DNA of 49,188 bases from Oscillospiraceae bacterium (GCA_017829005.1 JAGAJF010000088.1:1-49188), one strand, 5' to 3'; positions 30,579-40,378 are shown, counted from the stretch's first letter. The notes: a model not told the origin generated them from the letters alone. Numbers and translations: made by a program.

Positions 30579-32712
30579 AAAAGCTTACTTCATAGCAGTA
30601 AAGCTCGCCGTTGGTTCTCGGCTCGCCGCCGCCATATTCGCTTATTCTTGTAAAGCTGCCGTTTTCATAAAGATATTCCCCGAAGGAATAGCTGTCGGTT
30701 ATGATAAATTTTTTGCCGCATATCCACCCGCGGCGGGGGGAATATTCCTTATTTTCAGCGGCAGGGCTTGCGATTAGAGCCTTGAGGATATCATCATCAA
30801 GAGGAACGTATTTCGCATAGCAGTATTTCTGAAGCTCGCTGCTGTAAAAAACGCACCTTGCAAAGCTGACACCGTTCTCGTCGGGTGAAGCAGCAGTCTC
30901 AAACCTTGGACTGCCGTTTCTTACGGAATAAATTTCCCCTGACATAATAAGATGGCTTTCATTGCCGTATAGGATAATACTCATATCGGAGATATCTTTC
31001 ATAAAATACGCACCTGTGTCCATAAGCTGTGTTTTTCCGTCCGAGGACACGAAAACGGTAATGAGCTGTTCTGAGGTCTCTTCTCCGTTTCTGTGAAAAT
31101 ATCCCTTGTAGGGCAGGCGCAGGGTGATAAAGGCTTCATTTGCTCCGTCCCCGTCAAAGTCCCGATATGCGGCTGCGCCGAAAAGGGGGGATATCCCTCC
31201 CTCTGCAAAAAATGCGCTGTCGTAGGTATAGCTTTCCCCCTCGGCGTACTCGTTTGCATAGGAGAAAACGGGGAATGTACAGGTATTGCCGTTCCTTTCG
31301 GCGTTTGATATCTGATAGGAAATTTCTTTGTATTCCCTGCTTTCCTTTACGGCTTTTACGGCGGTGTTCAGAAGGCTTTCGCCCCCTGCGCTTATAAGCT
31401 CGTCGGGGGTGATATACACACCTTCCTCTGTTACAGTATATGTGGCGGCGTTAATATTCTCCGTTTCGGGTGGAACGGGCGGGGCAGCGCATATTTCCTC
31501 CGCGGCAATGAGATCCACGGAAATATATGCGCTGTTTTCATATCCCGTGTTAATTATTTTGTCGTTTGTGATGACAAAGCCGCCGTCATCATATTCAAGG
31601 GTGCAGCTGTCGTAAAAATCACCGATACAGACATATTTTCCGCCGAATACGCACATGACCTCCGACAGACTTTCGGGAGACTCCAGCCATTTCGGTGTTT
31701 CGGTGTAATCAAAATATTCTTTGATATCGTCTAAAAGGGGAGAGGAGTATATTTCCTCCGCAAGCCCCTCGGGAGCTTCATCGGCGGCTATTTCCCTGTA
31801 GGCTTTGTCAATGTTGTCCCATATCACAAGCCAGCTGCCGAAAGCCTGCGGAGCGCTTTCACACATTGCAAGCCCTTTCTTGTCGCCTATGAATGAAGCT
31901 TGGTGCAAAAGCTCTGCTTTGCCGTTTTCCGAGCCGTAAATTTCCGAAAAGGTTGTGATGTTATTACAGCCGAAGCTCAGTGCGGCGTGAGCAAAGCCAT
32001 CATATCTGATAAGCCTTATATATCCGTCCACACCGCTTGTGAGAAGCTGCGCTTCTCCCGAGGAGTTTACATAAACCGCACAGTCATCCGTATAGCCGAA
32101 TGTATTTTCTGCATCGGGTATGGTCATAAGGATAAAGGCTTCCTTTTTGCCGTCCCCGTCAAAGTCGGAAACGACTCCGCTTTTGAAGCTTGCAAGGGCG
32201 TGACCCTTTTCGTCAACCGCTTTTGACGAAAGGGAAAATATTCCTTTGAGAGAGATCTCTTCCCCATTCGGCACGGAATAATAAAATACTCCGTCCTCTC
32301 CAAGTGCGGCGGTACGGCAGATAAGCTCGCTTTCCTTGAAAAGCTCCGAATTTCGCACTGCGGCTTCTGTGGCGGCAAGCATTTCTTCGGTGCCCCCTGC
32401 CCCATAAAATTCCGCAGCAGTATAAACGTCCGCAGAGCTGTCAAAAAGCCAGCCGCAGAAACGCTCTGCGTGATCCGAGGTATCTGCGGCAGAGGTGAAA
32501 TACGGTGCAAAGGAGATGGGAGCTTTGTCGGTCTCTGTTGTCTTCGGGGCGGTTTCAGACGCTGTTTCGGTAAATGTGGTCTGAGATGTCACAGATATAG
32601 CCGCAGATGTTTGTGAAGCGGCGGTTTCCGTTGTCTGTCCCGTTTCTTTCTCTGCACAGGAGCAGAGAAGAAGGACAGGGAGGGCTGATGCTATTATAAT
32701 TCTGTTTTTCAC
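30577..32712 (-). CDS. lipoprotein with duplicated DxDGDG-containing domain
   Basis: The 711-aa product has a lipoprotein-type N-terminus (LPVLLLCSCAEK, Cys 19 as likely lipidated residue), a Thr/Ser-rich linker, and two related halves of about 300 residues. Each half has a helical start, a calcium-loop-like segment (SDFDGDGKKEAFILM near 190; RDFDGDGANEAFITL near 540) resembling FG-GAP/VCBS repeats, and an end with a short beta stretch (FGGKYVCIGDFYDSCTLEYD versus ICGKKFIITDSYSFGEYLYE). The two halves point to an internal duplication. No enzymatic motif is visible, so a binding or scaffolding role at the cell surface is inferred. It is followed 36 bp upstream by the SGNH lipoprotein gene and likely shares its transcript. 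Confidence 0.72.
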   Translation of the reverse strand: MKNRIIIASALPVLLLCSCAEKETGQTTETAASQTSAAISVTSQTTFTETASETAPKTTETDKAPISFAPYFTSAADTSDHAERFCGWLFDSSADVYTAAEFYGAGGTEEMLAATEAAVRNSELFKESELICRTAALGEDGVFYYSVPNGEEISLKGIFSLSSKAVDEKGHALASFKSGVVSDFDGDGKKEAFILMTIPDAENTFGYTDDCAVYVNSSGEAQLLTSGVDGYIRLIRYDGFAHAALSFGCNNITTFSEIYGSENGKAELLHQASFIGDKKGLAMCESAPQAFGSWLVIWDNIDKAYREIAADEAPEGLAEEIYSSPLLDDIKEYFDYTETPKWLESPESLSEVMCVFGGKYVCIGDFYDSCTLEYDDGGFVITNDKIINTGYENSAYISVDLIAAEEICAAPPVPPETENINAATYTVTEEGVYITPDELISAGGESLLNTAVKAVKESREYKEISYQISNAERNGNTCTFPVFSYANEYAEGESYTYDSAFFAEGGISPLFGAAAYRDFDGDGANEAFITLRLPYKGYFHRNGEETSEQLITVFVSSDGKTQLMDTGAYFMKDISDMSIILYGNESHLIMSGEIYSVRNGSPRFETAASPDENGVSFARCVFYSSELQKYCYAKYVPLDDDILKALIASPAAENKEYSPRRGWICGKKFIITDSYSFGEYLYENGSFTRISEYGGGEPRTNGELYCYEVSF

Positions 32713-32748
32713 AAATATGTCCCCCGTTATAACAGGTAAAGCTTATAT

Positions 32749-34020
32749 TCAGCTCACCATTATTCCGAAGATGGTGAGAGCGGTTTTGTCGCTGCCCTCG
32801 GCAAGCTTTATCTCAATGGTGTGCTTGCCTGTTTCCTTGCCGATGATGACCTGCTGAGGCTCGCCGTAATTGCCCCAGCCTCCCGAGAAATCTGCATCGA
32901 GGACAGTCTTTCTTTCCCCGTCAACCAGAACATCATATTTGCCGCCCTTGCCGTCGGTCTGCTTTAAGTAGAATATTCCCAGATTTTGGCACTCGACCTC
33001 AAATTTCAGATAGCCCTCTCCCTCGGTAACGAAATTGTCGGGGAAAAGCTCGGGGTAGACCTTATTTCCCGATATCTCAAAGCCGCTCATTTCCGAGGCT
33101 TCTGCCTGAGAGGCGCCAAGCATTTTCGCATTTTTGTAGTAATCGGCGGTGTAGGGGTCAGCGGTGAAGGCAGTATTGGTTTCATCTATATTTCCAAGAT
33201 CATTATATACGCTGTCAAGATATCTTCCCAGAAGCTGACCGATAAGGCTGTGGCCTGCATCGTTGGGGTGGATATTGTCGGGGGAGATATCCTTCCAGTT
33301 AAGAGTGCCTGCGGCTACCTCGGGGTAGACTGCCTCACGGTAGCTGAGCATCGGCAGGTCATAGGCAAGACCTATTTCCTTATGTACGTCCTGTAAGCTG
33401 GTGCCGTTCTCCTGAGTGGTGAAAAGGAGGATAACGGCGGGGTCGCCCTCGGAGTTAAGTATTTTTCTTACAAGGCTGTCGTAGGAATACTTGTTCATTA
33501 CCTTGTCGGTGTCGTTTACGGAAAATTCCACGATAACAACATCGGGCTTTGCGGAAAGGAGCTGTTCATCTGCACGGTGAACGCCAAGGTAGGAGTTTGT
33601 GCCGCCTATTCCTGCGTTTACAAAGGTTATTTCGCTGCTTGGGAATTTATCTGTCCAGTATTTGTGGAAAAGCTCGGCATAGCAGTTTGCCTGATTGGAG
33701 GCAAGGCTGCCCTGTGTAATAGAGCCGCCTATAACGCCTACGGTAACGGGTTCGCCCTTTTCAGCTTTTTTCATTGCGGCGGCAAGGCGGGAGCGGTTTC
33801 CCTCGTTTAAAAGCGCACGCTGATACATTTTATCCGTAAGACCCGCTTCAAGGTCTACGGGGTCGGTGGGGGTCAGGTCGGCTTCGGTGACTGCTTCTTC
33901 GGAAACGGCGGGGGTGGTTTCGGCAGTGCTTTCGGGAGCGGTGTTATTATCTGATTTGCAGGCGGTCAGGCTTACGCACATAAGCAGTGCGGCAAGTCCT
34001 GCGATAATTTTTTTATTCAT
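32749..34020 (-). CDS. SGNH-hydrolase lipoprotein (carbohydrate esterase-like)
   Basis: The 423-aa product has a lipobox (VSLTAC, Cys21), an acidic Thr-rich linker, and an SGNH/GDSL hydrolase domain. Block I is VGVIGGSITQGS (Ser100), the Gly block is NAGIGGTNS, the Asn block is EFSVND, and the catalytic Asp/His pair is DNIHPNDAGH near 245. A C-terminal beta-sandwich domain (about 300-423) resembles the accessory domain of acetyl-esterases acting on polysaccharides. A surface-bound deacetylase of plant or host glycans is likely for a gut Ruminococcus, but the substrate is unknown. A sigma-A promoter (TTGAAA-17-TATAAT) lies about 40 nt upstream. Confidence 0.85.
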   Translation of the reverse strand: MNKKIIAGLAALLMCVSLTACKSDNNTAPESTAETTPAVSEEAVTEADLTPTDPVDLEAGLTDKMYQRALLNEGNRSRLAAAMKKAEKGEPVTVGVIGGSITQGSLASNQANCYAELFHKYWTDKFPSSEITFVNAGIGGTNSYLGVHRADEQLLSAKPDVVIVEFSVNDTDKVMNKYSYDSLVRKILNSEGDPAVILLFTTQENGTSLQDVHKEIGLAYDLPMLSYREAVYPEVAAGTLNWKDISPDNIHPNDAGHSLIGQLLGRYLDSVYNDLGNIDETNTAFTADPYTADYYKNAKMLGASQAEASEMSGFEISGNKVYPELFPDNFVTEGEGYLKFEVECQNLGIFYLKQTDGKGGKYDVLVDGERKTVLDADFSGGWGNYGEPQQVIIGKETGKHTIEIKLAEGSDKTALTIFGIMVS

Positions 34021-34057
34021 TGGGTTATTTTTCCTTTCAGATTAAATTAGTATGTAT

Positions 34058-34086
34058 ATTATACCACTTTTTATAACGGATTTCAA
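34058..34086 (-). promoter_or_regulatory. sigma-A promoter of the SGNH lipoprotein operon
   Basis: On the minus strand TTGAAA and TATAAT with a 17-bp spacer, just downstream of the gltBD terminator. Confidence 0.8.
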
Positions 34087-34097
34087 GGTTCAATGAA

Positions 34098-34137
34098 AAA
34101 ATCCTCCGCAGTCTGTAAAAAACTGTGGAGGATTTTT
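34098..34137. terminator. bidirectional terminator after gltBD
   Basis: AATCCTCCGCAGT pairs with ACTGTGGAGGATT (one G-T pair). T tracts follow on both strands (TTTTTTCATTG on the minus strand). It ends gltBD and insulates the SGNH operon. Confidence 0.88.
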
Positions 34138-34161
34138 GTGAAACATTTTTTCTAAAAAGGC

Positions 34162-34190
34162 TTGACAAAATGACACGGATGTGCTATAAT
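34162..34190 (+). promoter_or_regulatory. perfect consensus promoter antisense to gltD
   Basis: TTGACA and TATAAT match the consensus fully, with a 17-bp spacer and TGC before the -10 hexamer (extended -10). It lies 14 bp outside the gltD stop codon on the opposite strand. A transcript would start near 34197 and run antisense into gltD. No plus-strand frame downstream has a ribosome binding site. Confidence 0.75.
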
Positions 34191-34203
34191 GTAATTGCCC
34201 TGC

Positions 34204-35697
34204 TTATCTGAGTGTGGTGTAGCCCATAAGATACTCGTCAACAGCCTTTGCAGCCTCTCTGCCCTCTCTTATTGCCCATACCACAAGGGACTGTCCTCTG
34301 TGCATATCGCCTGCGGTGAACACCTTCTCAACATTTGTCTTATAGGTCTCGGGGGAGGCTGTGGCTACATTGGTTCGGGGGTTCAGCTCAACGCCGAATG
34401 CGTCGGCGATGTACTTTTCCGTACCTAAAAAGCCTGCGGCGATGAGGACAAGGTCTGCGGGAATGATCTCCTCGCTGTCTCTTACCTGCTCCATCTTTGT
34501 TCTGCCTGTGGCTTCGTCCTTTACGGGCTGGAGACGGATAGTCTCGATGGAGTTTATATTGCCCTTTTCGTCCTTGATGAACTGCTTTACGGTGGTCTGG
34601 TAAATTCGGGGGTCGTGACCGAATACTGCTATGGCTTCTTCCTGTCCGTAATCGGTCTTGTTTACTCTGGGCCATTCGGGCCAGGGGTTGTTTTCCGCTC
34701 TTGTATCGGGGAGCTTGGGCATCATTTCAAGCTGTACCACGGATTTGCAGCCGTGATGGATTGCTGTGCCTACGCAGTCATTTCCTGTGTCGCCGCCGCC
34801 GATGACTACAACGTTCTTATACTTTGCGCTGATGTAGTAGCCGTCGGAGAGGTTTGAACCCATCAGGCTCTTGGTGGTTGCCTTGAGGAAATCTACGGCA
34901 TAGTAGATACCGTTGGCATCACGTCCCGGAGCCTCGATATTTCGGGGATTGCCCGAGCCGCAGCAGAGCACCACTGCGTCAAATTTCGATGTAAGCTCCT
35001 CGGCGGTGATATCCTTGCCCACGTTCACATTTGTCTTAAACTCAACGCCCTCGGCTTCCATAAGCTTTATTCTGCGGTCAACTACAGATTTTTCAAGTTT
35101 CATATTGGGTATGCCGTACATAAGCAGTCCGCCTGGGTGATCCTCACGCTCGAATACGGTGACCTTATGTCCGCGCCTGTTAAGTCTCTGAGCTGCGGCA
35201 AGTCCCGAGGGTCCCGAGCCTACTACGGCTACGGTCTTGCCCGTTCTTACGGAGGGGGCGGAGGGTTCCATCAGTCCGTGGGAATAGGCGTACTCGATGA
35301 TGGAATACTCATTCTCCTTAACGGTGACGGGGTCGCCGTTTAAGCCACAGGTGCAGGCTTTTTCACAGAGGGCGGGGCATACTCTCGAGGTGAACTCGGG
35401 GAAGCTGTTTGTGAGCAGCAATCTGCGTGCTGCTTCGTCCATACTGTCGGTATAGATAAGGTCATTCCACTCGGGGCAGAGGTTGTTTAAGGGACAGCCC
35501 GACACCATTCCGTTATGAAGGGGCTTGCCATACTGACAGAAGGGTACGCCGCAGTCCATACAGCGTGCCGCCTGCTTTTTTCTTGCCTCCATATCAAGGG
35601 GGGTGTGGAATTCACGGTAGTTTTTTATGCGCTCGAGGGGTTCAAGTCCTTCGTTTTCGGTTCTTTTATATTCTAAAAATCCTGTTGATTTTCCCAT
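34204..35697 (-). CDS. gltD: glutamate synthase small subunit
   Basis: GltD is the NADPH-dehydrogenase subunit of glutamate synthase (GOGAT): it oxidises NADPH through FAD and passes electrons via [4Fe-4S] clusters to GltB. The 497-aa protein shows the N-terminal cluster ligands C46-MD-C49-GVPF-C54 and CPALCEKAC, the FAD site VAVVGSGPSGLAAAQRL near 152, and the NAD(P)H site VVVIGGGDTGNDCVGTA near 300. It lies 29 bp after gltB in one operon, which ends in a strong terminator. A consensus promoter lies on the opposite strand at its 3' end. Confidence 0.96.
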   Translation of the reverse strand: MGKSTGFLEYKRTENEGLEPLERIKNYREFHTPLDMEARKKQAARCMDCGVPFCQYGKPLHNGMVSGCPLNNLCPEWNDLIYTDSMDEAARRLLLTNSFPEFTSRVCPALCEKACTCGLNGDPVTVKENEYSIIEYAYSHGLMEPSAPSVRTGKTVAVVGSGPSGLAAAQRLNRRGHKVTVFEREDHPGGLLMYGIPNMKLEKSVVDRRIKLMEAEGVEFKTNVNVGKDITAEELTSKFDAVVLCCGSGNPRNIEAPGRDANGIYYAVDFLKATTKSLMGSNLSDGYYISAKYKNVVVIGGGDTGNDCVGTAIHHGCKSVVQLEMMPKLPDTRAENNPWPEWPRVNKTDYGQEEAIAVFGHDPRIYQTTVKQFIKDEKGNINSIETIRLQPVKDEATGRTKMEQVRDSEEIIPADLVLIAAGFLGTEKYIADAFGVELNPRTNVATASPETYKTNVEKVFTAGDMHRGQSLVVWAIREGREAAKAVDEYLMGYTTLR

Positions 35698-35726
35698 AGT
35701 AAATCATTCCTTCCTTTCCTTGTCTG

Positions 35727-38700
35727 TTACTTGGTGTTCTCATAGAATGCGGAGATTCGTGCGTCGTCGGGGTTCATACCCTGGGCTGTGAACTTCTTTA
35801 TGCTGTTCATCATCTTCGCATAGTCGTGGGGAATGATCTTCTTGAATTTGGGAAGATATTCGTCAAAGTTATCGAGTATCTCTCTGCCTCGTACAGAGCC
35901 TGTAGCTTCGGTATGCTCCTCGATAAGGGAACGAAGCTCGTTTATATCCTCTTCCTCGGTGAGCTTGGAGAAGCCTACGAGAGCCTTGTTGAGCTTGGTG
36001 TAAAGGTCAAATTCCTCGTCAAGGACATAGGCGATACCGCCGCTCATTCCTGCAGCAAAGTTCTTGCTTGTTTTTCCGAGAATGACCGCACGTCCGCCTG
36101 TCATATACTCGCAGCCGTGGTCGCCCACGCCCTCTACTACAACTGTTGCGCCCGAGTTTCTTACGCAGAAGCGCTCGCCTGCGATACCTGCGATGAATGC
36201 CTTGCCGCTTGTTGCGCCGAAGAGTGCAACGTTGCCCACGATGATATTGTCATCTGCTTTGTACTTTGCCTCCTTGGGAGCATAAAGCACAAGCTTTCCG
36301 CCCGAGAGACCCTTTCCGAAGTAGTCGTTGCTGTCGCCCTCAAGCTCAAGGGTGAGACCCTTGGGAATGAATGCGCCGAAGCTCTGTCCGCCCGAGCCGT
36401 GACACTTGACAACATAAGTGTCGTCCTCGAGAGTGTTGTAATATCTTCTGGTTATCTCGGAGCCGAAGAGGGTGCCGAGGGTACGGTTAAGGTTATTTAC
36501 CTTGATATCAATGGTCTTTGGCTCCTTCTTTTCAAGAGCTTCGGACATTGCGGGGATTATCACCTTTTCGTCAATTGTTTCATCAAGCTTGAAATCATAT
36601 ACATCTTCGGGGGTAAAGTGAGAGGGTGCGTCGGTGCCTGCATAGGGGTTTGAGAGAATTTCCGACATATCTATCTTTGCTGCCTTGCTGCCCTCGGGGA
36701 AGTCCTTCTTTACAAGAAGGTCGGAGCGGCCAACAAGCTCATCAACGGTGCGTATGCCAAGCTTTGCCATATACTCACGCATTTCTGTTGCCATAAAGCG
36801 CATAAAGTTTACGATATACTCGGGCTTGCCCTTGAAGCGCTTTCTCAGCTCGGGATTTTGTGTGGCAACGCCTACGGGGCAGGTGTCGAGGTTACATACT
36901 CGCATCATTACACAGCCCATTGTTACCAGAGGAGCGGTGGCAAAGCCGTATTCCTCTGCACCAAGCATTGCGGCGATAACTACATCTCGTCCTGTCATCA
37001 TCTTGCCGTCTGTTTCGATAACTACCTTGGAGCGGAGACCGTTCATAATAAGTGTCCTGTGAGTTTCCGCAAGTCCAAGCTCCCAAGGCAGACCTGCATT
37101 GTGAATGGAGCTGCCGGGTGCGGCGCCTGTTCCTCCGTCATAGCCCGAAATGAGCACTACTCCTGCTCCTGCCTTTGCAACGCCTGCGGCAATGGTGCCT
37201 ACGCCTACCTCGGATACAAGCTTAACGGAGATACGTGCGTCCTTGTTGGCATTTTTAAGGTCATAGATAAGCTGTGCCAAGTCCTCGATAGAATAAATGT
37301 CGTGGTGAGGCGGAGGGGAGATAAGAGCCACGCCTGGGGTGGAGTGACGGGTCTTTGCTATCCAGGGATAGACCTTCTTTGCAGGCAGATGTCCGCCTTC
37401 GCCGGGCTTTGCGCCCTGTGCCATTTTTATCTGAATTTCCTTTGCGGAGGTGAGGTATTTCGATGTTACGCCGAAACGTCCCGACGCTACCTGCTTGATG
37501 GCAGAGCATTTGTCCTCAGGCATTCCTGCGGTGATTATTCTTTCAAGATCCTCGCCGCCCTCGCCGCTGTTGGACTTGCCGCCGATCATATTCATGGCAA
37601 TTGCCATACATTCGTGGGCTTCCTGAGAAATGGAGCCGTAGGACATTGCACCTGTTTTGAAGCGGTGCATAATGCTCTCAACGCTTTCAACTTCATCAAG
37701 AGGTATGCCACCGTCGGGGGCGAATTTGAAGTCGAGAGTGCTTCTGAGGGTGAGATTTCTCTCCTCGGCGTTAAGATATTCGGAATATTTCTTGAAAAGG
37801 CTGTAGTCGTTTGTCCATGCTGCCTGCTGGAGAAGATGTATAGTCATGGGATTATACATATGCTCCTCCTTGCCGCTTCTGGACTTATGGCTGCCTACGC
37901 TTTCCATTGCATCATTTACGGTAAGGTCTCTGGGGTCGAATGCGGCATCGTGGCGGGCAATTACCTGCTCGCTGATGTCGTCAAGATCAATACCGCCCAC
38001 TCTGCTGACGGTATCGGGGAAGAATTCATCGCACACACTCTTGGAAATGCCCAGTGCTTCGAATATCTTGCTGCCCTGATAGGACTGAATGGTGGAGATA
38101 CCCATTTTGGAGGCTATCTTTACAATGCCGCTGACAATTGCCTTTACATAGCAGTTGAGCGCTTCTGTATATTCCTTGTCAATTGCCTTGCCCGAGGTAA
38201 GCTCATAGAGAGTATCCATTGCAAGGTAGGGGTTTACGGCACTTGCGCCAAAGCCGAGGAGGGTCGCAAAATGATGCACCTCGTAAGGCTCGGCAGTTTC
38301 CACGATTATGGAGATAGCGGTGTTCTTTCTTGTCTTTACAAGGTAATTTTCAAGGGCTGCCACTGCAAGGAGAGAGGGGATCGCAAGGTGATCCTTATCT
38401 ACGCCGCGGTCGGAGAGGATAAGGATCGACGCACCTGTCTCGTGAGCCTTGTCTGCCTGGGTATAGAGGCTTTCGATAGCCTGTCTGAGGGTGGAGGTGT
38501 CCTTTTTGTAGAGCATTGAGATATCCGCTGTTTTAAGTCCCTCGATGTTTGCGGTGCGAATTTTTAAAAGGTCGAGATTTGTAAGTACAGGGTTCTTGAT
38601 CTGAAGCACACGGCAGTTCTTCTCGTCCTCCTTGAGGATATTGCCCGAGGTGCCCAGATATACAGATGTATCGGTGATAACCGACTCTCTGATGGCGTCA

Positions 38701-40298
38701 ATGGGGGGATTTGTTACCTGTGCGAAAAGCTGCTTGAAATAATCAAAGAGAGGGGGATTTTTCTTTGAGAGAGGGGGAATGGGGGTGTCTACGCCCATTG
38801 CGGCGGTAGGCTCGGAGGCATTGAGCGCCATGGGTATCATTGTGCTTCTGATAGCTTCGTATGTATAACCGAAGGCGTGCTGAAGTCTTTCAAGCTCCTC
38901 GCCCGAATATCTGAGGGGCTTTTTGTTGGGGATATTGAATTCGTGGAGAGAGTAGAAATTGTGGTCAAGCCACTCGCCGTAGGGCTGTCTCTTGCTGTAG
39001 TAGTCCTTTATCTTCTCGTCCTCTATAAGTTCGCCCTTTACGGTGTCCACGAGGAGCATTTTACCCGGGTGGAGACGTTCCTTTTTAACGATAGTCTCAA
39101 CGGGGATATCAAGTGCGCCTACCTCTGAGGAGAGGATAAGATATTTTCCGCCCTTGTTATCGTCGGTGATGTAATAACGTGAGGGGCGGAGACCGTTTCT
39201 GTCAAGGACTGCACCCAGCAGGTCGCCGTCGGAGAAGATGATGGAGGCAGGACCGTCCCAAGGCTCCATCATTGTTGCATAATACTGATAGAAGGCTCTT
39301 TTTTCACGGCTCATGGTTGTCTGATGCTGCCATGGCTCTGGGATAAGGGTAATTACGGCAAGGGGAAGGTCAACGCCCGACATTGTCATAAATTCAAGAG
39401 TATTGTCAAGACGTGCGGAGTCGGAGCCTGTTACATCAAGGATAGGAACGATGTCCTTCATTCTGTCCCCGATATAGTCGGACTTTAACACGGACTCACG
39501 GCTGAGCATTTTATCCACATTTCCCGTAATGGTGTTTATCTCGCCGTTATGCACCATCATACGGTTGGGGTGGGAGCGCTGCCAGCTGGGGTTGGTGTTG
39601 GTGCTGAAACGGGAATGAACGATGCCTATGGCGCTGTGATAGTCCTCGCAGTCAAGGTCCTTATAGAATTTTCTCAGCTGGTCTACAAGGAACATTCCTT
39701 TATATACTATTGTACGGCTGGAGCAGGAAACTACATAGGTTTCCTTGTCTGCCTTTTCAAATACCATTCTTGCGATATAAAGCTTTCTGTCGAAGGGAAG
39801 TCCCTTTTCGCAGTCGGCGGGCTTTTCGATAAATGCCTGATAGATATTGGGCATACTTTCAAGTGCCTTTGTTCCGAGTACGGAAGGCTCAACGGGTACC
39901 TTTCTCCAGCCGAGGAATGTGAGCTTTTCATCGGCAAGAACCTTTTCGAAGGTCTCCATAGATTTTTTCAGCTTATCCTCGGACTGGGGGAAGAAAAACA
40001 TAGCTATGCCGTATTCTCTCTTGCCGCCGATCTTTATCCCTTCCTCGGCGCATACCTTTGAGAAAAATGTGTGGGATATCTGGAGAAGTATTCCCACGCC
40101 GTCGCCTGTTTTTCCCTCGGCGTCCTTTCCTGCACGGTGCTCGAGAGTTTCAACAATTTTGAGAGCGCTGTCAACTACCTTGTAGTCTGCCTCGCCGTTC
40201 ATATTTACCACTGCGCCTATTCCGCAGTTCTCATGCTCGAAGCGGGGATCGTAAAGTCCCTGCTTTGCGTATGGTTCCTGTACTCTATAGTTGTCCAT
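35727..40298 (-). CDS. gltB: glutamate synthase large subunit
   Basis: GltB makes two glutamates from glutamine and 2-oxoglutarate. The frame opens at 40304 with ATG-GCT-ATG. AAGGAG sits only 2 nt before the first ATG but 8 nt before the second, so 40298 (1523 aa) is the better start. Domains in order: class II glutamine amidotransferase with the catalytic Cys in HENCGIGAVV near residue 25 (exposed after removal of the propeptide), the central domain, the FMN-binding synthase domain with the [3Fe-4S] ligands CVMMRVCNLDTCPVG near 1138, and a C-terminal GXGXG beta-helix domain. With GltD it forms the main ammonia-assimilation route at low ammonium. A leader with a hairpin precedes it. Confidence 0.96.
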   Translation of the reverse strand: MDNYRVQEPYAKQGLYDPRFEHENCGIGAVVNMNGEADYKVVDSALKIVETLEHRAGKDAEGKTGDGVGILLQISHTFFSKVCAEEGIKIGGKREYGIAMFFFPQSEDKLKKSMETFEKVLADEKLTFLGWRKVPVEPSVLGTKALESMPNIYQAFIEKPADCEKGLPFDRKLYIARMVFEKADKETYVVSCSSRTIVYKGMFLVDQLRKFYKDLDCEDYHSAIGIVHSRFSTNTNPSWQRSHPNRMMVHNGEINTITGNVDKMLSRESVLKSDYIGDRMKDIVPILDVTGSDSARLDNTLEFMTMSGVDLPLAVITLIPEPWQHQTTMSREKRAFYQYYATMMEPWDGPASIIFSDGDLLGAVLDRNGLRPSRYYITDDNKGGKYLILSSEVGALDIPVETIVKKERLHPGKMLLVDTVKGELIEDEKIKDYYSKRQPYGEWLDHNFYSLHEFNIPNKKPLRYSGEELERLQHAFGYTYEAIRSTMIPMALNASEPTAAMGVDTPIPPLSKKNPPLFDYFKQLFAQVTNPPIDAIRESVITDTSVYLGTSGNILKEDEKNCRVLQIKNPVLTNLDLLKIRTANIEGLKTADISMLYKKDTSTLRQAIESLYTQADKAHETGASILILSDRGVDKDHLAIPSLLAVAALENYLVKTRKNTAISIIVETAEPYEVHHFATLLGFGASAVNPYLAMDTLYELTSGKAIDKEYTEALNCYVKAIVSGIVKIASKMGISTIQSYQGSKIFEALGISKSVCDEFFPDTVSRVGGIDLDDISEQVIARHDAAFDPRDLTVNDAMESVGSHKSRSGKEEHMYNPMTIHLLQQAAWTNDYSLFKKYSEYLNAEERNLTLRSTLDFKFAPDGGIPLDEVESVESIMHRFKTGAMSYGSISQEAHECMAIAMNMIGGKSNSGEGGEDLERIITAGMPEDKCSAIKQVASGRFGVTSKYLTSAKEIQIKMAQGAKPGEGGHLPAKKVYPWIAKTRHSTPGVALISPPPHHDIYSIEDLAQLIYDLKNANKDARISVKLVSEVGVGTIAAGVAKAGAGVVLISGYDGGTGAAPGSSIHNAGLPWELGLAETHRTLIMNGLRSKVVIETDGKMMTGRDVVIAAMLGAEEYGFATAPLVTMGCVMMRVCNLDTCPVGVATQNPELRKRFKGKPEYIVNFMRFMATEMREYMAKLGIRTVDELVGRSDLLVKKDFPEGSKAAKIDMSEILSNPYAGTDAPSHFTPEDVYDFKLDETIDEKVIIPAMSEALEKKEPKTIDIKVNNLNRTLGTLFGSEITRRYYNTLEDDTYVVKCHGSGGQSFGAFIPKGLTLELEGDSNDYFGKGLSGGKLVLYAPKEAKYKADDNIIVGNVALFGATSGKAFIAGIAGERFCVRNSGATVVVEGVGDHGCEYMTGGRAVILGKTSKNFAAGMSGGIAYVLDEEFDLYTKLNKALVGFSKLTEEEDINELRSLIEEHTEATGSVRGREILDNFDEYLPKFKKIIPHDYAKMMNSIKKFTAQGMNPDDARISAFYENTK

Positions 40299-40378
40299 AG
40301 CCATTACTCCTTACTTTCTGCTATACTCTGAAAGCCGAAACTCTCCCTGAAAAATTCCGGCTTTTTCGGCATACTATA

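Noticed and set aside
34195-34428. 77-codon plus-strand frame after the consensus promoter opposite gltD
   Set aside because: TTG start at the predicted transcript start, no ribosome binding site, fully antisense to conserved gltD sequence.
36858-38519. 553-codon open frame on the plus strand opposite gltB
   Set aside because: It lies fully inside the well-identified gltB gene, is unusually Cys/His-rich as expected for a shadow frame, and lacks a ribosome binding site.
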